Source: Anaerolineae bacterium | GTDB lineage: Bacteria > Chloroflexota > Anaerolineae > DRVO01 | Direction of reading: 5' to 3' | Length of the DNA: 5,946 nt | NCBI GenBank assembly: GCA_012719195.1 | Contig: JAAYAV010000036.1 | Coordinates: 1-5,946 of the forward strand | In this document: one piece after another, positions 1 through 5,014 of the stretch | How the letters are laid out: every line of letters begins with the position of its first letter | How positions within the stretch are numbered: the first letter of the stretch is position 1 | The notes under the pieces: generated by a model | What the model was told of the DNA's origin: nothing | The model's database searches: none | The model's input: only the letters and a program-made list of their open reading frames with translations | Made by a program: the position numbers and the translations under genes

Positions 1-60
1 ACTAGGCGATGAGTCTTGGAGTTGGGCCGGGAAAGTGTATGAAATGGGTTAGAGGGCACC

Positions 61-99
61 GGCTCCCGGGCGGACGGAAGCGTCCCGACCGGGATAGCC
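61..99. repeat. Imperfect inverted repeat / strong GC hairpin
   Basis: Three nested arms pair across a GAAG loop at 77-80. GGC (61-63) pairs with GCC (97-99), TCCCGG (64-69) with CCGGGA (89-94), and GGACG (72-76) with CGTCC (81-85). Two small internal loops separate them, giving 14 base pairs in 39 nt. No T-tract follows on either strand, so it is not a classical intrinsic terminator. It lies just upstream of the promoter at 136-164. It could be the 3' end of an upstream transcript, a REP-like element or a protein-binding palindrome; the sequence alone does not decide. Confidence 0.55.
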
Positions 100-135
100 C
101 ACTGTCGCCGGGGAAGGCGCCGCCACCGGGCTCGG

Positions 136-164
136 TTGCGGCGCTCTGGGGCTGCCGCTACAAT
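136..164 (+). promoter_or_regulatory. Sigma70-type promoter for the GNAT-R3H-tmk-darA operon
   Basis: A -35 box TTGCGG (136-141) and a -10 box TACAAT (159-164) are separated by exactly 17 nt. The -10 matches TATAAT at five of six positions and the -35 matches TTGACA at three of six, including TTG. In GC-rich surroundings this combination is unlikely to be common by chance. A start of transcription near 171 would leave a leader of about 64 nt before the ATG at 235. Confidence 0.5.
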
Positions 165-234
165 TGAGAGCGTAGGAGCCTTCGCCTTGGCGGCACCAGT
201 TACCGCTCCCGCCGGCCGTGTTCTGTGAGCCTTC

Positions 235-1275
235 ATGTCGGTCATTACTGTGGCGAACCTTATCTCCGTCCATCGGCTGCAGCGCCGGGCGCTGCCGCTC
301 TGTCCGAACGCCTGCCACCTGCCGGCCCAATCTCCTCTTTGGAGCGCCATAACCGGCTCCCTGGGACGGGACGACAACGCCATCGTGACGCTAGTGGCCG
401 ACAGCCCAAGTAGGCAGCCTGGGGACGGCTTCGTCCAGCTGCGGCCCCTTCGCCGTCGCCAGTCGGCGGCGATGCTCTACATCGCCCCGGCTCCCGAGGA
501 CGACGAAGTGCCCGCCGTGTGGGACTCCTTACTGACCCAGGCGGCCAACTGGGCGATGGCTCGGGGGGTCATGCGAGTCTTGGCAGCCGTGCCCGCCGCG
601 GGCCCCGCCGAGGGCGGGTTCGTCCGGAACGGGTGGATGCGTTATGCCGGCGATACTGTTTTCGAGCGTCCGTTTCCCGACGACGCCCGCGGGGGCAGTG
701 TCCGCCTGCGAAAGAGCCGCCCGGTCGATGACTGGGCTCAGCAGCAGCTGCGGGCGGCCGTGACGCCTCTGCGCGTGCAGCAGGCCGAGGGCCTCAGCGG
801 GCCAGGCCCGGACGACTCCGGCTGGACCGAGCAGCTCGTCCTCAGCGACGGCGCCGAGATCCAGGCCGAAATCCGCCTCCATCGAGGGAGCACCTGTCAC
901 TGGGTGCAGCTGCGGGCACGGCCGGGCCTCGAACCGCCCCCGTCGACCCTGGTGCAGGAGGCCTTGGCTCGCCTGTCGCGCTGGCCCGCCAGGCCAGTGC
1001 GATGCAGCGTCCCGCACTATCAAGCTGACTTGGCCGCAGCGCTACGCGAAAGCGGCTTCGCCCCAGTGGGCGAACGGGCGCTCCTGGTGCGGCACTCGGT
1101 GGTCCCGGTCCGCCCGGCCCTGGAAGAATCCGTCCAGCGGCTGCAAGCCGCGTTGGGTAACGCCCGCAAACCCAGCCTACCAGAACCCAGCAATAGCATG
1201 GATCGGTCCTGCCTGGCCACCGCCGGCTGCCCGTCCCTGCCAGAGTGGAGTGATGACAGAAGTACGCATAACTGA
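235..1275 (+). CDS. GNAT-like (possibly tandem N-acetyltransferase-fold) protein
   Basis: This encodes a 346-residue soluble protein with no signal peptide or membrane segment. Residues about 33-148 resemble a divergent GNAT fold: a conserved-looking SPLW motif (33-36), a strand-rich stretch (FVQLRP, 66-71), then a helix ending at AMARGVMRV (107-115) and a segment ending in GWMRYAGDTVFERP (133-146). Residues about 200-290 look like a second, partial GNAT-like half ending in ALRESGFAPVGERALLV. No clear acetyl-CoA pyrophosphate loop (Q/R-x-x-G-x-G/A) was found, so catalytic activity is uncertain. The tail from about 305 is low in structure and overlaps the next gene. The start is the first one available after an in-frame TGA at 226 and has only a weak ribosome binding site. 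The substrate is unknown. The gene is translationally linked to the R3H/AAA ATPase by a 23-nt overlap. My recollection is that Chloroflexota genomes carry similar proteins next to this ATPase, but I could not check this. Confidence 0.7.
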   Translation: MSVITVANLISVHRLQRRALPLCPNACHLPAQSPLWSAITGSLGRDDNAIVTLVADSPSRQPGDGFVQLRPLRRRQSAAMLYIAPAPEDDEVPAVWDSLLTQAANWAMARGVMRVLAAVPAAGPAEGGFVRNGWMRYAGDTVFERPFPDDARGGSVRLRKSRPVDDWAQQQLRAAVTPLRVQQAEGLSGPGPDDSGWTEQLVLSDGAEIQAEIRLHRGSTCHWVQLRARPGLEPPPSTLVQEALARLSRWPARPVRCSVPHYQADLAAALRESGFAPVGERALLVRHSVVPVRPALEESVQRLQAALGNARKPSLPEPSNSMDRSCLATAGCPSLPEWSDDRSTHN

Positions 1276-2806
1276 CGACCTAGACGCGCTTCTGGCGGTA
1301 CTACCGCCGACAATTGAACACGCTATCCGCCAACTAGATGGCAACGAGGACCTGATCGAGGTAGTGATGGACCTAGGTCGCCTGCCGGAGGCTCGCTACT
1401 TCGGGCGCGAGGCGATCCTGGGCGACACGGAAGTGCCGCAGGACGACCTCGAGTACGTGGTGGCGCGTATCGGTGAGTTCACCGATGAGAACCGTGCCGG
1501 CATCGAGCGCACCCTGCACCGCATCTCCGCCATGCGGAACCGTCACGGGCGCATCATCGGAATCACCGCCCGCGTCGGCCGCGCCGTGTACGGCACCATC
1601 GACATCATCAAAGACATCGTCACCAGCGGGAAGAGCATCCTGCTCCTGGGCCGGCCCGGCGTCGGCAAGACCACCATGCTGCGCGAAGTAGCCCGCGTCC
1701 TCGCCGAGGACAAGCGCGTGATCGTGGTGGATACTTCCAACGAGATCGGCGGCGACGGCGACATCCCTCACCCGGCCGTTGGGCGGGCGCGGCGGATGCA
1801 GGTGCCCACACCGTCGTTGCAGCACGCGGTGATGATCGAGGCGGTGGAGAACCACATGCCCGAAGTCATCGTAATCGACGAGATCGGCACCGAACTGGAC
1901 GCCGCCGCCGCCCGGACCATCGCCGAGCGCGGTGTCCAGTTGGTCGGCACCGCCCACGGCAACTCCCTTGAGAACCTCATGCTCAACCCCACCCTGATGG
2001 ACCTGGTGGGTGGCATCCAGAGCGTGACGCTCTCCGACGAGGAGGCCCGCCGTCGCGGAACCCAGAAATCCATCCTGGAGCGCAAGGCGCCGCCCACCTT
2101 CGATGTTCTCATCGAGATCGTGGGACGCGACCGCTTGGTCATCCACCATGACGTCGCCGCCGCCGTGGACGCTATCCTGCGCTCTCGGCCCAAGCCGCCC
2201 GAAGTGCGCTACCGGGACGAAGACGGAAAGGTCCACATCGAAGAGGCTCGTCTCGTACCCCGGGGCGAGCCCAGCGGCGCCGCCGAGGCAGATCGCCCTC
2301 TCGTGACACCGCCGGCCTCGGACCGGACCGCCTTCCGGCCTGAGGACCAGATGGCTGTCTTCCTCTACGGGGTAAGCCACAACCGCTTCCGCGATGCCGT
2401 GCAGGACTTGGGACTCCCGGCGCGAGTGGCTCGCGGCCTGGAGGAGGCCGACGCGGTGATGACACTGCGGAGCCACTACCGCCGCCATCCCCAGGCGATC
2501 TCAGAGGCGGAGCGCCGGAGTATTCCCGTCTACGTCCTGCGCTCCAACACCGTGGACCAGATCCGCGGCTCCCTGGTCACCATGTTCAACCTACCCTTCG
2601 AACAGGCCGAGCTCCAGCGGGGACCCATCGAGGAGACGCAGGCGGCCATCCGCCGGGTTCTGCAGGGGACACCTTCGGTGGAGCTGTCCCCTCAGGACAG
2701 CGAGGTACGCCGCCAGCAGCATGTAATGGCCCGCGAGGCCAGCCTCCTCTCTTACAGCCTGGGTAGCGAGCCCTACCGGCGGGTTCGCATCAGCCGCCCG
2801 CGGTGA
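1253..2806 (+). CDS. R3H-domain AAA ATPase, SpoIIIAA/Ycf45-like
   Basis: This 517-residue cytoplasmic P-loop ATPase carries a C-terminal single-stranded nucleic-acid-binding R3H domain. Residues 1-105 form the N-terminal domain typical of the family (ITDDLD, LLAVLPP, LIEVVMDLGRLPEARY). The AAA core follows: Walker A GRPGVGKT at 133-140, Walker B VIVIDE at 205-210, and a sensor-like GTAHGN at 232-237. Residues 309-365 are a charged, proline-rich linker. A conserved middle domain spans about 366-450 and ends near VYVLRSNTVDQIRGSL. The R3H domain covers about 459-514, with the signature R486-xxx-H490 followed by SYSLGSEPYRRVRI. The relatives are the sporulation ATPase SpoIIIAA and plastid/cyanobacterial Ycf45. 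Nothing here indicates sporulation, and the cellular role is not established. ATG 1253 is preferred to the in-frame GTG at 1250, though GGAG (1247-1250) is close to it. It overlaps the upstream gene and sits 7 nt before tmk. Confidence 0.9.
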   Translation: MTEVRITDDLDALLAVLPPTIEHAIRQLDGNEDLIEVVMDLGRLPEARYFGREAILGDTEVPQDDLEYVVARIGEFTDENRAGIERTLHRISAMRNRHGRIIGITARVGRAVYGTIDIIKDIVTSGKSILLLGRPGVGKTTMLREVARVLAEDKRVIVVDTSNEIGGDGDIPHPAVGRARRMQVPTPSLQHAVMIEAVENHMPEVIVIDEIGTELDAAAARTIAERGVQLVGTAHGNSLENLMLNPTLMDLVGGIQSVTLSDEEARRRGTQKSILERKAPPTFDVLIEIVGRDRLVIHHDVAAAVDAILRSRPKPPEVRYRDEDGKVHIEEARLVPRGEPSGAAEADRPLVTPPASDRTAFRPEDQMAVFLYGVSHNRFRDAVQDLGLPARVARGLEEADAVMTLRSHYRRHPQAISEAERRSIPVYVLRSNTVDQIRGSLVTMFNLPFEQAELQRGPIEETQAAIRRVLQGTPSVELSPQDSEVRRQQHVMAREASLLSYSLGSEPYRRVRISRPR

Positions 2807-2810
2807 GGAG
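2805..2810 (+). promoter_or_regulatory. Ribosome binding site for tmk, overlapping the upstream stop codon
   Basis: GAGGAG lies 3 nt before the ATG at 2814 and shares bases with the TGA stop of the R3H/AAA gene (2804-2806). This arrangement favours translational coupling. The spacing is short, so initiation may depend on ribosomes terminating on the upstream gene. Confidence 0.6.
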
Positions 2811-2813
2811 CTG

Positions 2814-3470
2814 ATGGAAATACCAGGCGGGTTGTTCATCACCTTCGAGGGCCCGGAAGGAGGCGGAAAGACCACCCAGCAGGAACTACTGCGGCGATAT
2901 CTCCTGGAGCGCGGCTGGTGCCCATTGTGTCTGCGCGAACCCGGTGCTACCATGGTCAGCGAACGCATCCGGTCCCTGTTGCTGGATCCTTCCCTGGGCA
3001 GCGTGGCTGCTCGCACCGAGGCGCTGCTGTTCTGCGCCGCCCGGGCAGAACTGGTGGAGAGCCGAATACGCCCGGCGCTCAAGGCAGGTACGGTGGTGCT
3101 GTGCGATCGCTTCACCGATTCGACGCTGGCCTACCAGGGGTACGGCCGTGGGCTGTCCGTCGAGAGGCTGACGGAGGTGAACGCCTTTGCCACCGGTGGT
3201 CTGCAGCCGCACTTGACCTTCTGTCTCGACCTGCCCATTGAGGCCGGTCTGCAGCGAAAGCGCGCCGCTAGTGAGACCAACCGGATGGAAGCCGAGGGCC
3301 TGGCCTTCCACCGGCGTGTGCGAGAGGGCTTCCATGCCCTCGTGGCCGCCGAACCGAGCCGATGGCGGCTCATCGACGCCACCTTGCCTCCCGAGGCGGT
3401 GGCGGAGCAGGTTCGCCAACACGTTGACGTACTGCTGAAGGAGGCAATCGAACATGAAACTGATCATTAG
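2814..3470 (+). CDS. tmk: Thymidylate kinase (dTMP kinase)
   Basis: This cytoplasmic enzyme phosphorylates dTMP to dTDP with ATP, the step that feeds dTTP synthesis. At 218 residues it has the usual length of the family. The P-loop GPEGGGKT (13-20) follows FITFE. The dTMP-binding REPGAT occurs at 41-46 (usually REPGGT), and the DRF motif with TDSTLAYQGYGRG spans 98-112. The LID region has basic residues RKR (148-150), followed by NRMEAEGLAFHRRVREGF. The P-loop has no arginine and the LID is basic, which fits the bacterial type II arrangement seen in the E. coli enzyme. PEG replaces the common DG in the P-loop, a variant I recall from related phyla. The end of the gene overlaps darA by 17 nt. 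Both the order tmk-darA and the tight spacing recall the Bacillus tmk-yaaQ cluster, although holB does not follow here. Confidence 0.96.
   Translation: MEIPGGLFITFEGPEGGGKTTQQELLRRYLLERGWCPLCLREPGATMVSERIRSLLLDPSLGSVAARTEALLFCAARAELVESRIRPALKAGTVVLCDRFTDSTLAYQGYGRGLSVERLTEVNAFATGGLQPHLTFCLDLPIEAGLQRKRAASETNRMEAEGLAFHRRVREGFHALVAAEPSRWRLIDATLPPEAVAEQVRQHVDVLLKEAIEHETDH
3438..3444 (+). promoter_or_regulatory. Consensus Shine-Dalgarno for darA, inside the 3' end of tmk
   Basis: AAGGAGG is a full match to the anti-Shine-Dalgarno core and stands 9 nt before the ATG at 3454. It is the strongest ribosome binding site in the window. It suggests that the c-di-AMP receptor is translated efficiently, perhaps more so than the enzyme whose coding sequence contains the site. 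Confidence 0.85.
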
Positions 3471-3783
3471 CATCGTCAATAGCGACGACGCCCGCGGCTT
3501 GCTGGACCAGTTGGTTACGCGTGGGTTCAGAGCCACCGTGATCAGCACCACTGGCGGCTTCCTGCGTGAGGGCAACACCACCATGTTCGTCGGCACGGAG
3601 GACTCCAAGGTGGACGAGGTCCTGCGTATCATCCGGCAGAGCAGCCACACCCGCACCCAATACGTCAGCCCGCTGCCGCCCATCATGGAGCCGGGCGAGC
3701 TCTACACGCCCAACCCCATCGAGGTACAGATCGGTGGCGCCACTGTGTTCGTGCTCAACGTGGAGCGCTTCGAGCGCTACTAG
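3454..3783 (+). CDS. darA: PII-like cyclic-di-AMP receptor (DarA/PstA/YaaQ family, DUF970)
   Basis: This 109-residue protein has the same length as the Bacillus and Staphylococcus members. It belongs to the cyclic-di-AMP receptor family, a PII-like ferredoxin fold that forms trimers and binds the nucleotide between subunits. Diagnostic segments are MKLIISIV at the N-terminus, RGFRAT (23-28), STTGGFLREGNTT (31-43), DSKVDEVLRII (50-60), the proline-rich loop PLPPIMEP (73-80), and GGATVFVLNVERFERY at the C-terminus. Positions I recall as ligand contacts in PstA (R26, T28, G35, F36, L37, N41) are kept. The position often occupied by Asn before FRAT is Gly24. The downstream target of this receptor is not known in any species I can cite with confidence. 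It is the last gene of the operon and has its own strong ribosome binding site inside tmk. No diadenylate cyclase gene is visible in the window. Confidence 0.93.
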   Translation: MKLIISIVNSDDARGLLDQLVTRGFRATVISTTGGFLREGNTTMFVGTEDSKVDEVLRIIRQSSHTRTQYVSPLPPIMEPGELYTPNPIEVQIGGATVFVLNVERFERY

Positions 3784-3806
3784 ACCCTGACCCTCCTGAC
3801 CCAGTC

Positions 3807-3834
3807 GCCCCCTGCTCCCGCAGGGGGCCTTTCT
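3807..3834 (+). terminator. Intrinsic terminator of the tmk-darA operon
   Basis: A perfect 9-bp stem, GCCCCCTGC (3807-3815) with GCAGGGGGC (3820-3828), closes a TCCC loop and is followed by CTTTCT. It starts 23 nt after the darA stop codon. On the minus strand the same stem follows directly on the stop of the FmdB gene (3833-3835), but no T-rich run follows in that direction. It is therefore best read as a plus-strand terminator that may only weakly stop convergent transcription. Confidence 0.88.
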
Positions 3835-4240
3835 ATGCGCCGGGATCGAAGCTATCCCCGCTGACGTAGCCGTCCGTTGCGCCTCCGCCGCCCGGGAGCG
3901 ACGATTCGATGCTCTCGGGATCCTCGCCCGCCTCCAGGCGTCCCACGATCTCGTCGAACTCCTCGCCCATGTCTTCGCCCGTTTCGTCGCCCAGCTGGCG
4001 CATCAGCCGCCCCAGAGCGCGAGGATCCTCGTCACCCAGGCCCTCCAGGTCAGCATCACCCAGACTGTCCAGACGGCCCTCTCCTGAGCGCACAAAGGCC
4101 GTCTTGGAGACCAGTCGTTGCAGGTCGGCGCTCTGGCAGCGCGGGCACAGAGGCTTGCTTCGCTCCATCTGAGCGACGGAACGCCACCAGACCGACAGCC
4201 TTCCTTCGCATTGCCGGCAAACGTACTCGTAGATGGGCAA
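3833..4240 (-). CDS. FmdB-type zinc ribbon protein with acidic C-terminal tail
   Basis: This 135-residue protein opens with MPIYEYVC, the hallmark of the FmdB/CxxC_CxxC_SSSS putative regulatory family. Two cysteine pairs, C8/C11 and C32/C35, form a probable zinc ribbon over residues 1-45. A linker RLVSKTAFVRSGEGRL follows, then a long acidic, Gly/Glu-rich region (about 58-110) and a disordered glycine-rich end. The family was named for a gene near formamidase (fmd) in Methylophilus; its molecular role is still unclear. The start codon is TTG (4240-4238). The N-terminal MPIYEY motif fixes this start, and TAGGAG lies 9 nt upstream. It is the second gene of a minus-strand pair, 12 nt after the ferric-reductase-like gene. 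The usual aromatic/acidic segment after the first cysteine pair is here LSVWWRSVAQ, which is unusual. Confidence 0.85.
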   Translation of the reverse strand: MPIYEYVCRQCEGRLSVWWRSVAQMERSKPLCPRCQSADLQRLVSKTAFVRSGEGRLDSLGDADLEGLGDEDPRALGRLMRQLGDETGEDMGEEFDEIVGRLEAGEDPESIESSLPGGGGATDGYVSGDSFDPGA

Positions 4241-4249
4241 CCTTCGACA

Positions 4250-4255
4250 CTCCTA
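4250..4255 (-). promoter_or_regulatory. Shine-Dalgarno for the FmdB gene, fused to the upstream TAG stop
   Basis: On the minus strand the sequence TAGGAG begins with the TAG stop codon of the membrane protein gene (4255-4253), continues as GGAG, and lies 9 nt before the TTG start at 4240. This decides the FmdB start and suggests that the two genes are translated from one message, with termination and re-initiation coupled. Confidence 0.75.
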
Positions 4256-4894
4256 ACTCGTTGTCACCCGGCGGGGTCCAGCCTTGCCCGCCCGGCGCGC
4301 CGACGCCTCCCGCCGTTTCATCACCAGCACAACAAGCATGATCAGCGCCAGCAGGACCGCCAGCACCCGAGGCACCGGCGCCTGCACGTCAGCACCCAGC
4401 ATGATGGCATGTGCCGTCCCCAGCCAGAAAGCGACGTAGGTCAGACCGTGCAGCCAGCGCCAGCGACGGCCCAAACGGCTTCGGTAGACAGCCGCAACGG
4501 CGGCGGCCAGCAGCAGGTACCATGCCGGACGACCCCCCCAGCGCACGAACTCCAGCGCCGAACTGAGATCGGGGACGAACAGGCTGGCCGACTGGGCTCG
4601 TAGCGCGGCGGCCAACGGGTGCAACGTGAGCAGCACGAGCCCGGCGATGGCCAGATAGTGGTGCACCGTCAGGAACGGCCGCCCGAACCAGCGCACCATC
4701 TGACGCAGGTAGGCTGACGTCACAGCGGCCGCGAACACGGCCAGATACCCCACCAGCGCCGGCAGGCGCACGGCCCAGTCCACCGGGCGCATAAAGGGCG
4801 AGCGTGATACCACGAAAGCGCCGATCGCCACCACTACGACCAAGCCTAGCCATAGCATCCAGGTGCGGTCCACTCGCGCCGATTTCGTCGCCAT
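4253..4894 (-). CDS. Ferric-reductase-like transmembrane haem protein
   Basis: This 213-residue integral membrane protein has about six hydrophobic helices, near residues 12-30, 43-62, 77-98, 122-137, 148-166 and 174-193, and a basic cytoplasmic-type tail (MKRREASARRAGKAG). It matches the ferric reductase/NOX/MsrQ-like transmembrane domain. Histidines H78/H79 and H92 lie in the third helix, and H149 and H162 in the fifth, spaced 13-14 residues apart as expected for two b-haems bound by paired helices. Hallmark segments are HHYLAIAGLVLLTLHP and RRWRWLHGLTY. No flavin or NAD(P)H domain is attached, so electrons must come from another protein or the quinone pool. MsrP is not nearby, so an MsrQ role is not supported. 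ATG 4894 is chosen over an in-frame GTG at 4942 because GGAGG lies 5 nt upstream. It is the first gene of a pair with FmdB and is divergent from remA. Confidence 0.85.
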   Translation of the reverse strand: MATKSARVDRTWMLWLGLVVVVAIGAFVVSRSPFMRPVDWAVRLPALVGYLAVFAAAVTSAYLRQMVRWFGRPFLTVHHYLAIAGLVLLTLHPLAAALRAQSASLFVPDLSSALEFVRWGGRPAWYLLLAAAVAAVYRSRLGRRWRWLHGLTYVAFWLGTAHAIMLGADVQAPVPRVLAVLLALIMLVVLVMKRREASARRAGKAGPRRVTTS

Positions 4895-4899
4895 GCCGT

Positions 4900-4904
4900 C
4901 CTCC
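4900..4904 (-). promoter_or_regulatory. Shine-Dalgarno that decides the start of the membrane haem protein
   Basis: GGAGG on the minus strand stands 5 nt before the ATG at 4894. The alternative in-frame GTG at 4942 lies next to a GC-rich hairpin and would add 16 polar residues unlike the usual family N-terminus. Confidence 0.7.
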
Positions 4905-4920
4905 GTACTCGCCGAAATGG

Positions 4921-4940
4921 GCGCCGCCCGCTGGGCGCGC
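4921..4940 (-). repeat. GC-rich hairpin in the leader of the ferric-reductase-like gene
   Basis: CGCCC (4925-4929) pairs with GGGCG (4933-4937) around a 3-nt loop. The stem is extended by GCG (4921-4923) with CGC (4938-4940) across a single bulged base. On the predicted minus-strand transcript it lies between the start of transcription (near 4968) and the ribosome binding site at 4904-4900, so it could affect translation or elongation. No T-tract follows, so it is not a terminator. Confidence 0.4.
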
Positions 4941-4952
4941 ACCTGGGGCCGG

Positions 4953-4982
4953 TTGTTCCGCCACCGGACACGCGATTATAAT
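4953..4982 (+). promoter_or_regulatory. Promoter for remA-gmk (plus-strand half of a divergent promoter)
   Basis: A perfect -10 TATAAT (4977-4982) has a -35 TTGTTC (4953-4958) 18 nt upstream. Transcription would start near 4989, leaving about 26 nt before the remA ATG at 5015. The -10 is part of the palindrome ATTATAAT (4975-4982), which also gives a -10 on the other strand. Confidence 0.65.
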
Positions 4983-5003
4983 GTCTATGGACGCACCTAA
5001 CAA
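4975..5003 (-). promoter_or_regulatory. Promoter for the ferric-reductase-like/FmdB unit (minus-strand half of a divergent promoter)
   Basis: Read on the minus strand, TTGTTA (5003-4998) is followed by a 17-nt spacer and a perfect TATAAT (4980-4975). The -35 matches TTGACA at four of six positions. The two opposite -10 boxes share six bases within one 8-bp palindrome, and this -35 box overlaps the remA Shine-Dalgarno region (5002-5007). The predicted leader is about 74 nt. Both polymerases could not occupy the site at the same time. Confidence 0.55.
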
Positions 5004-5007
5004 GGGG
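5002..5007 (+). promoter_or_regulatory. Shine-Dalgarno for remA
   Basis: AAGGGG stands 7 nt before the ATG at 5015. This supports that ATG over the TTG at 5009, which would leave a spacing of only 1 nt. Confidence 0.7.
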
Positions 5008-5014
5008 ATTGTGC

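Larger units (their letters stand above)
1..234. other. Non-coding leader region upstream of the first operon
   Basis: No convincing gene was seen in this stretch. A 52-codon reading frame from ATG at 9 to TGA at 165 encodes a proline-, glycine- and arginine-rich peptide with no recognisable motif and no clear ribosome binding site, so I treat it as spurious. The stretch holds a strong imperfect hairpin (61-99), a sigma70-like promoter (136-164) and an apparent 5' UTR of about 60 nt before the ATG at 235. The start of the window may include the tail of an upstream intergenic region whose flanking gene is outside the view. Confidence 0.6.

Noticed and set aside
9..167. A 52-codon plus-strand frame from ATG 9
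   Set aside because: Low-complexity Pro/Gly/Arg content, no motif, and its end overlaps the promoter -10 box.
175..228. Possible 13-codon leader peptide (GGAG at 175-178, TTG at 187, TGA at 226) before the GNAT-like gene
   Set aside because: The spacing is plausible, but a rare start codon, no regulatory codon run and no attenuator structure make chance more likely.
529..1023. A 164-codon minus-strand frame opposite the GNAT-like gene
   Set aside because: No recognisable domain was seen. The plus-strand gene fits the operon spacing and resembles a known fold, so this is treated as a shadow.
1373..2488. A 371-codon open frame on the minus strand opposite the R3H/AAA gene
   Set aside because: The predicted protein is a His/Asp/Gly/Val-rich string with no motifs, as expected from the antisense of a GC-biased gene. 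The plus strand encodes a clear ATPase over the same span.
2886..3686. A 266-codon minus-strand frame opposite tmk and darA
   Set aside because: It covers two well-recognised genes and has no family features of its own.
3786..3802. Two CCTGACCC copies just after the darA stop
   Set aside because: Only two 8-bp copies 9 nt apart in a C-rich stretch; not enough to call a binding site or repeat array.
3877..4603. Overlapping plus-strand frames across the FmdB and membrane protein genes
   Set aside because: They encode Arg/Pro/Ser-rich peptides with no motifs. The minus strand carries conserved cysteine pairs and haem histidines.
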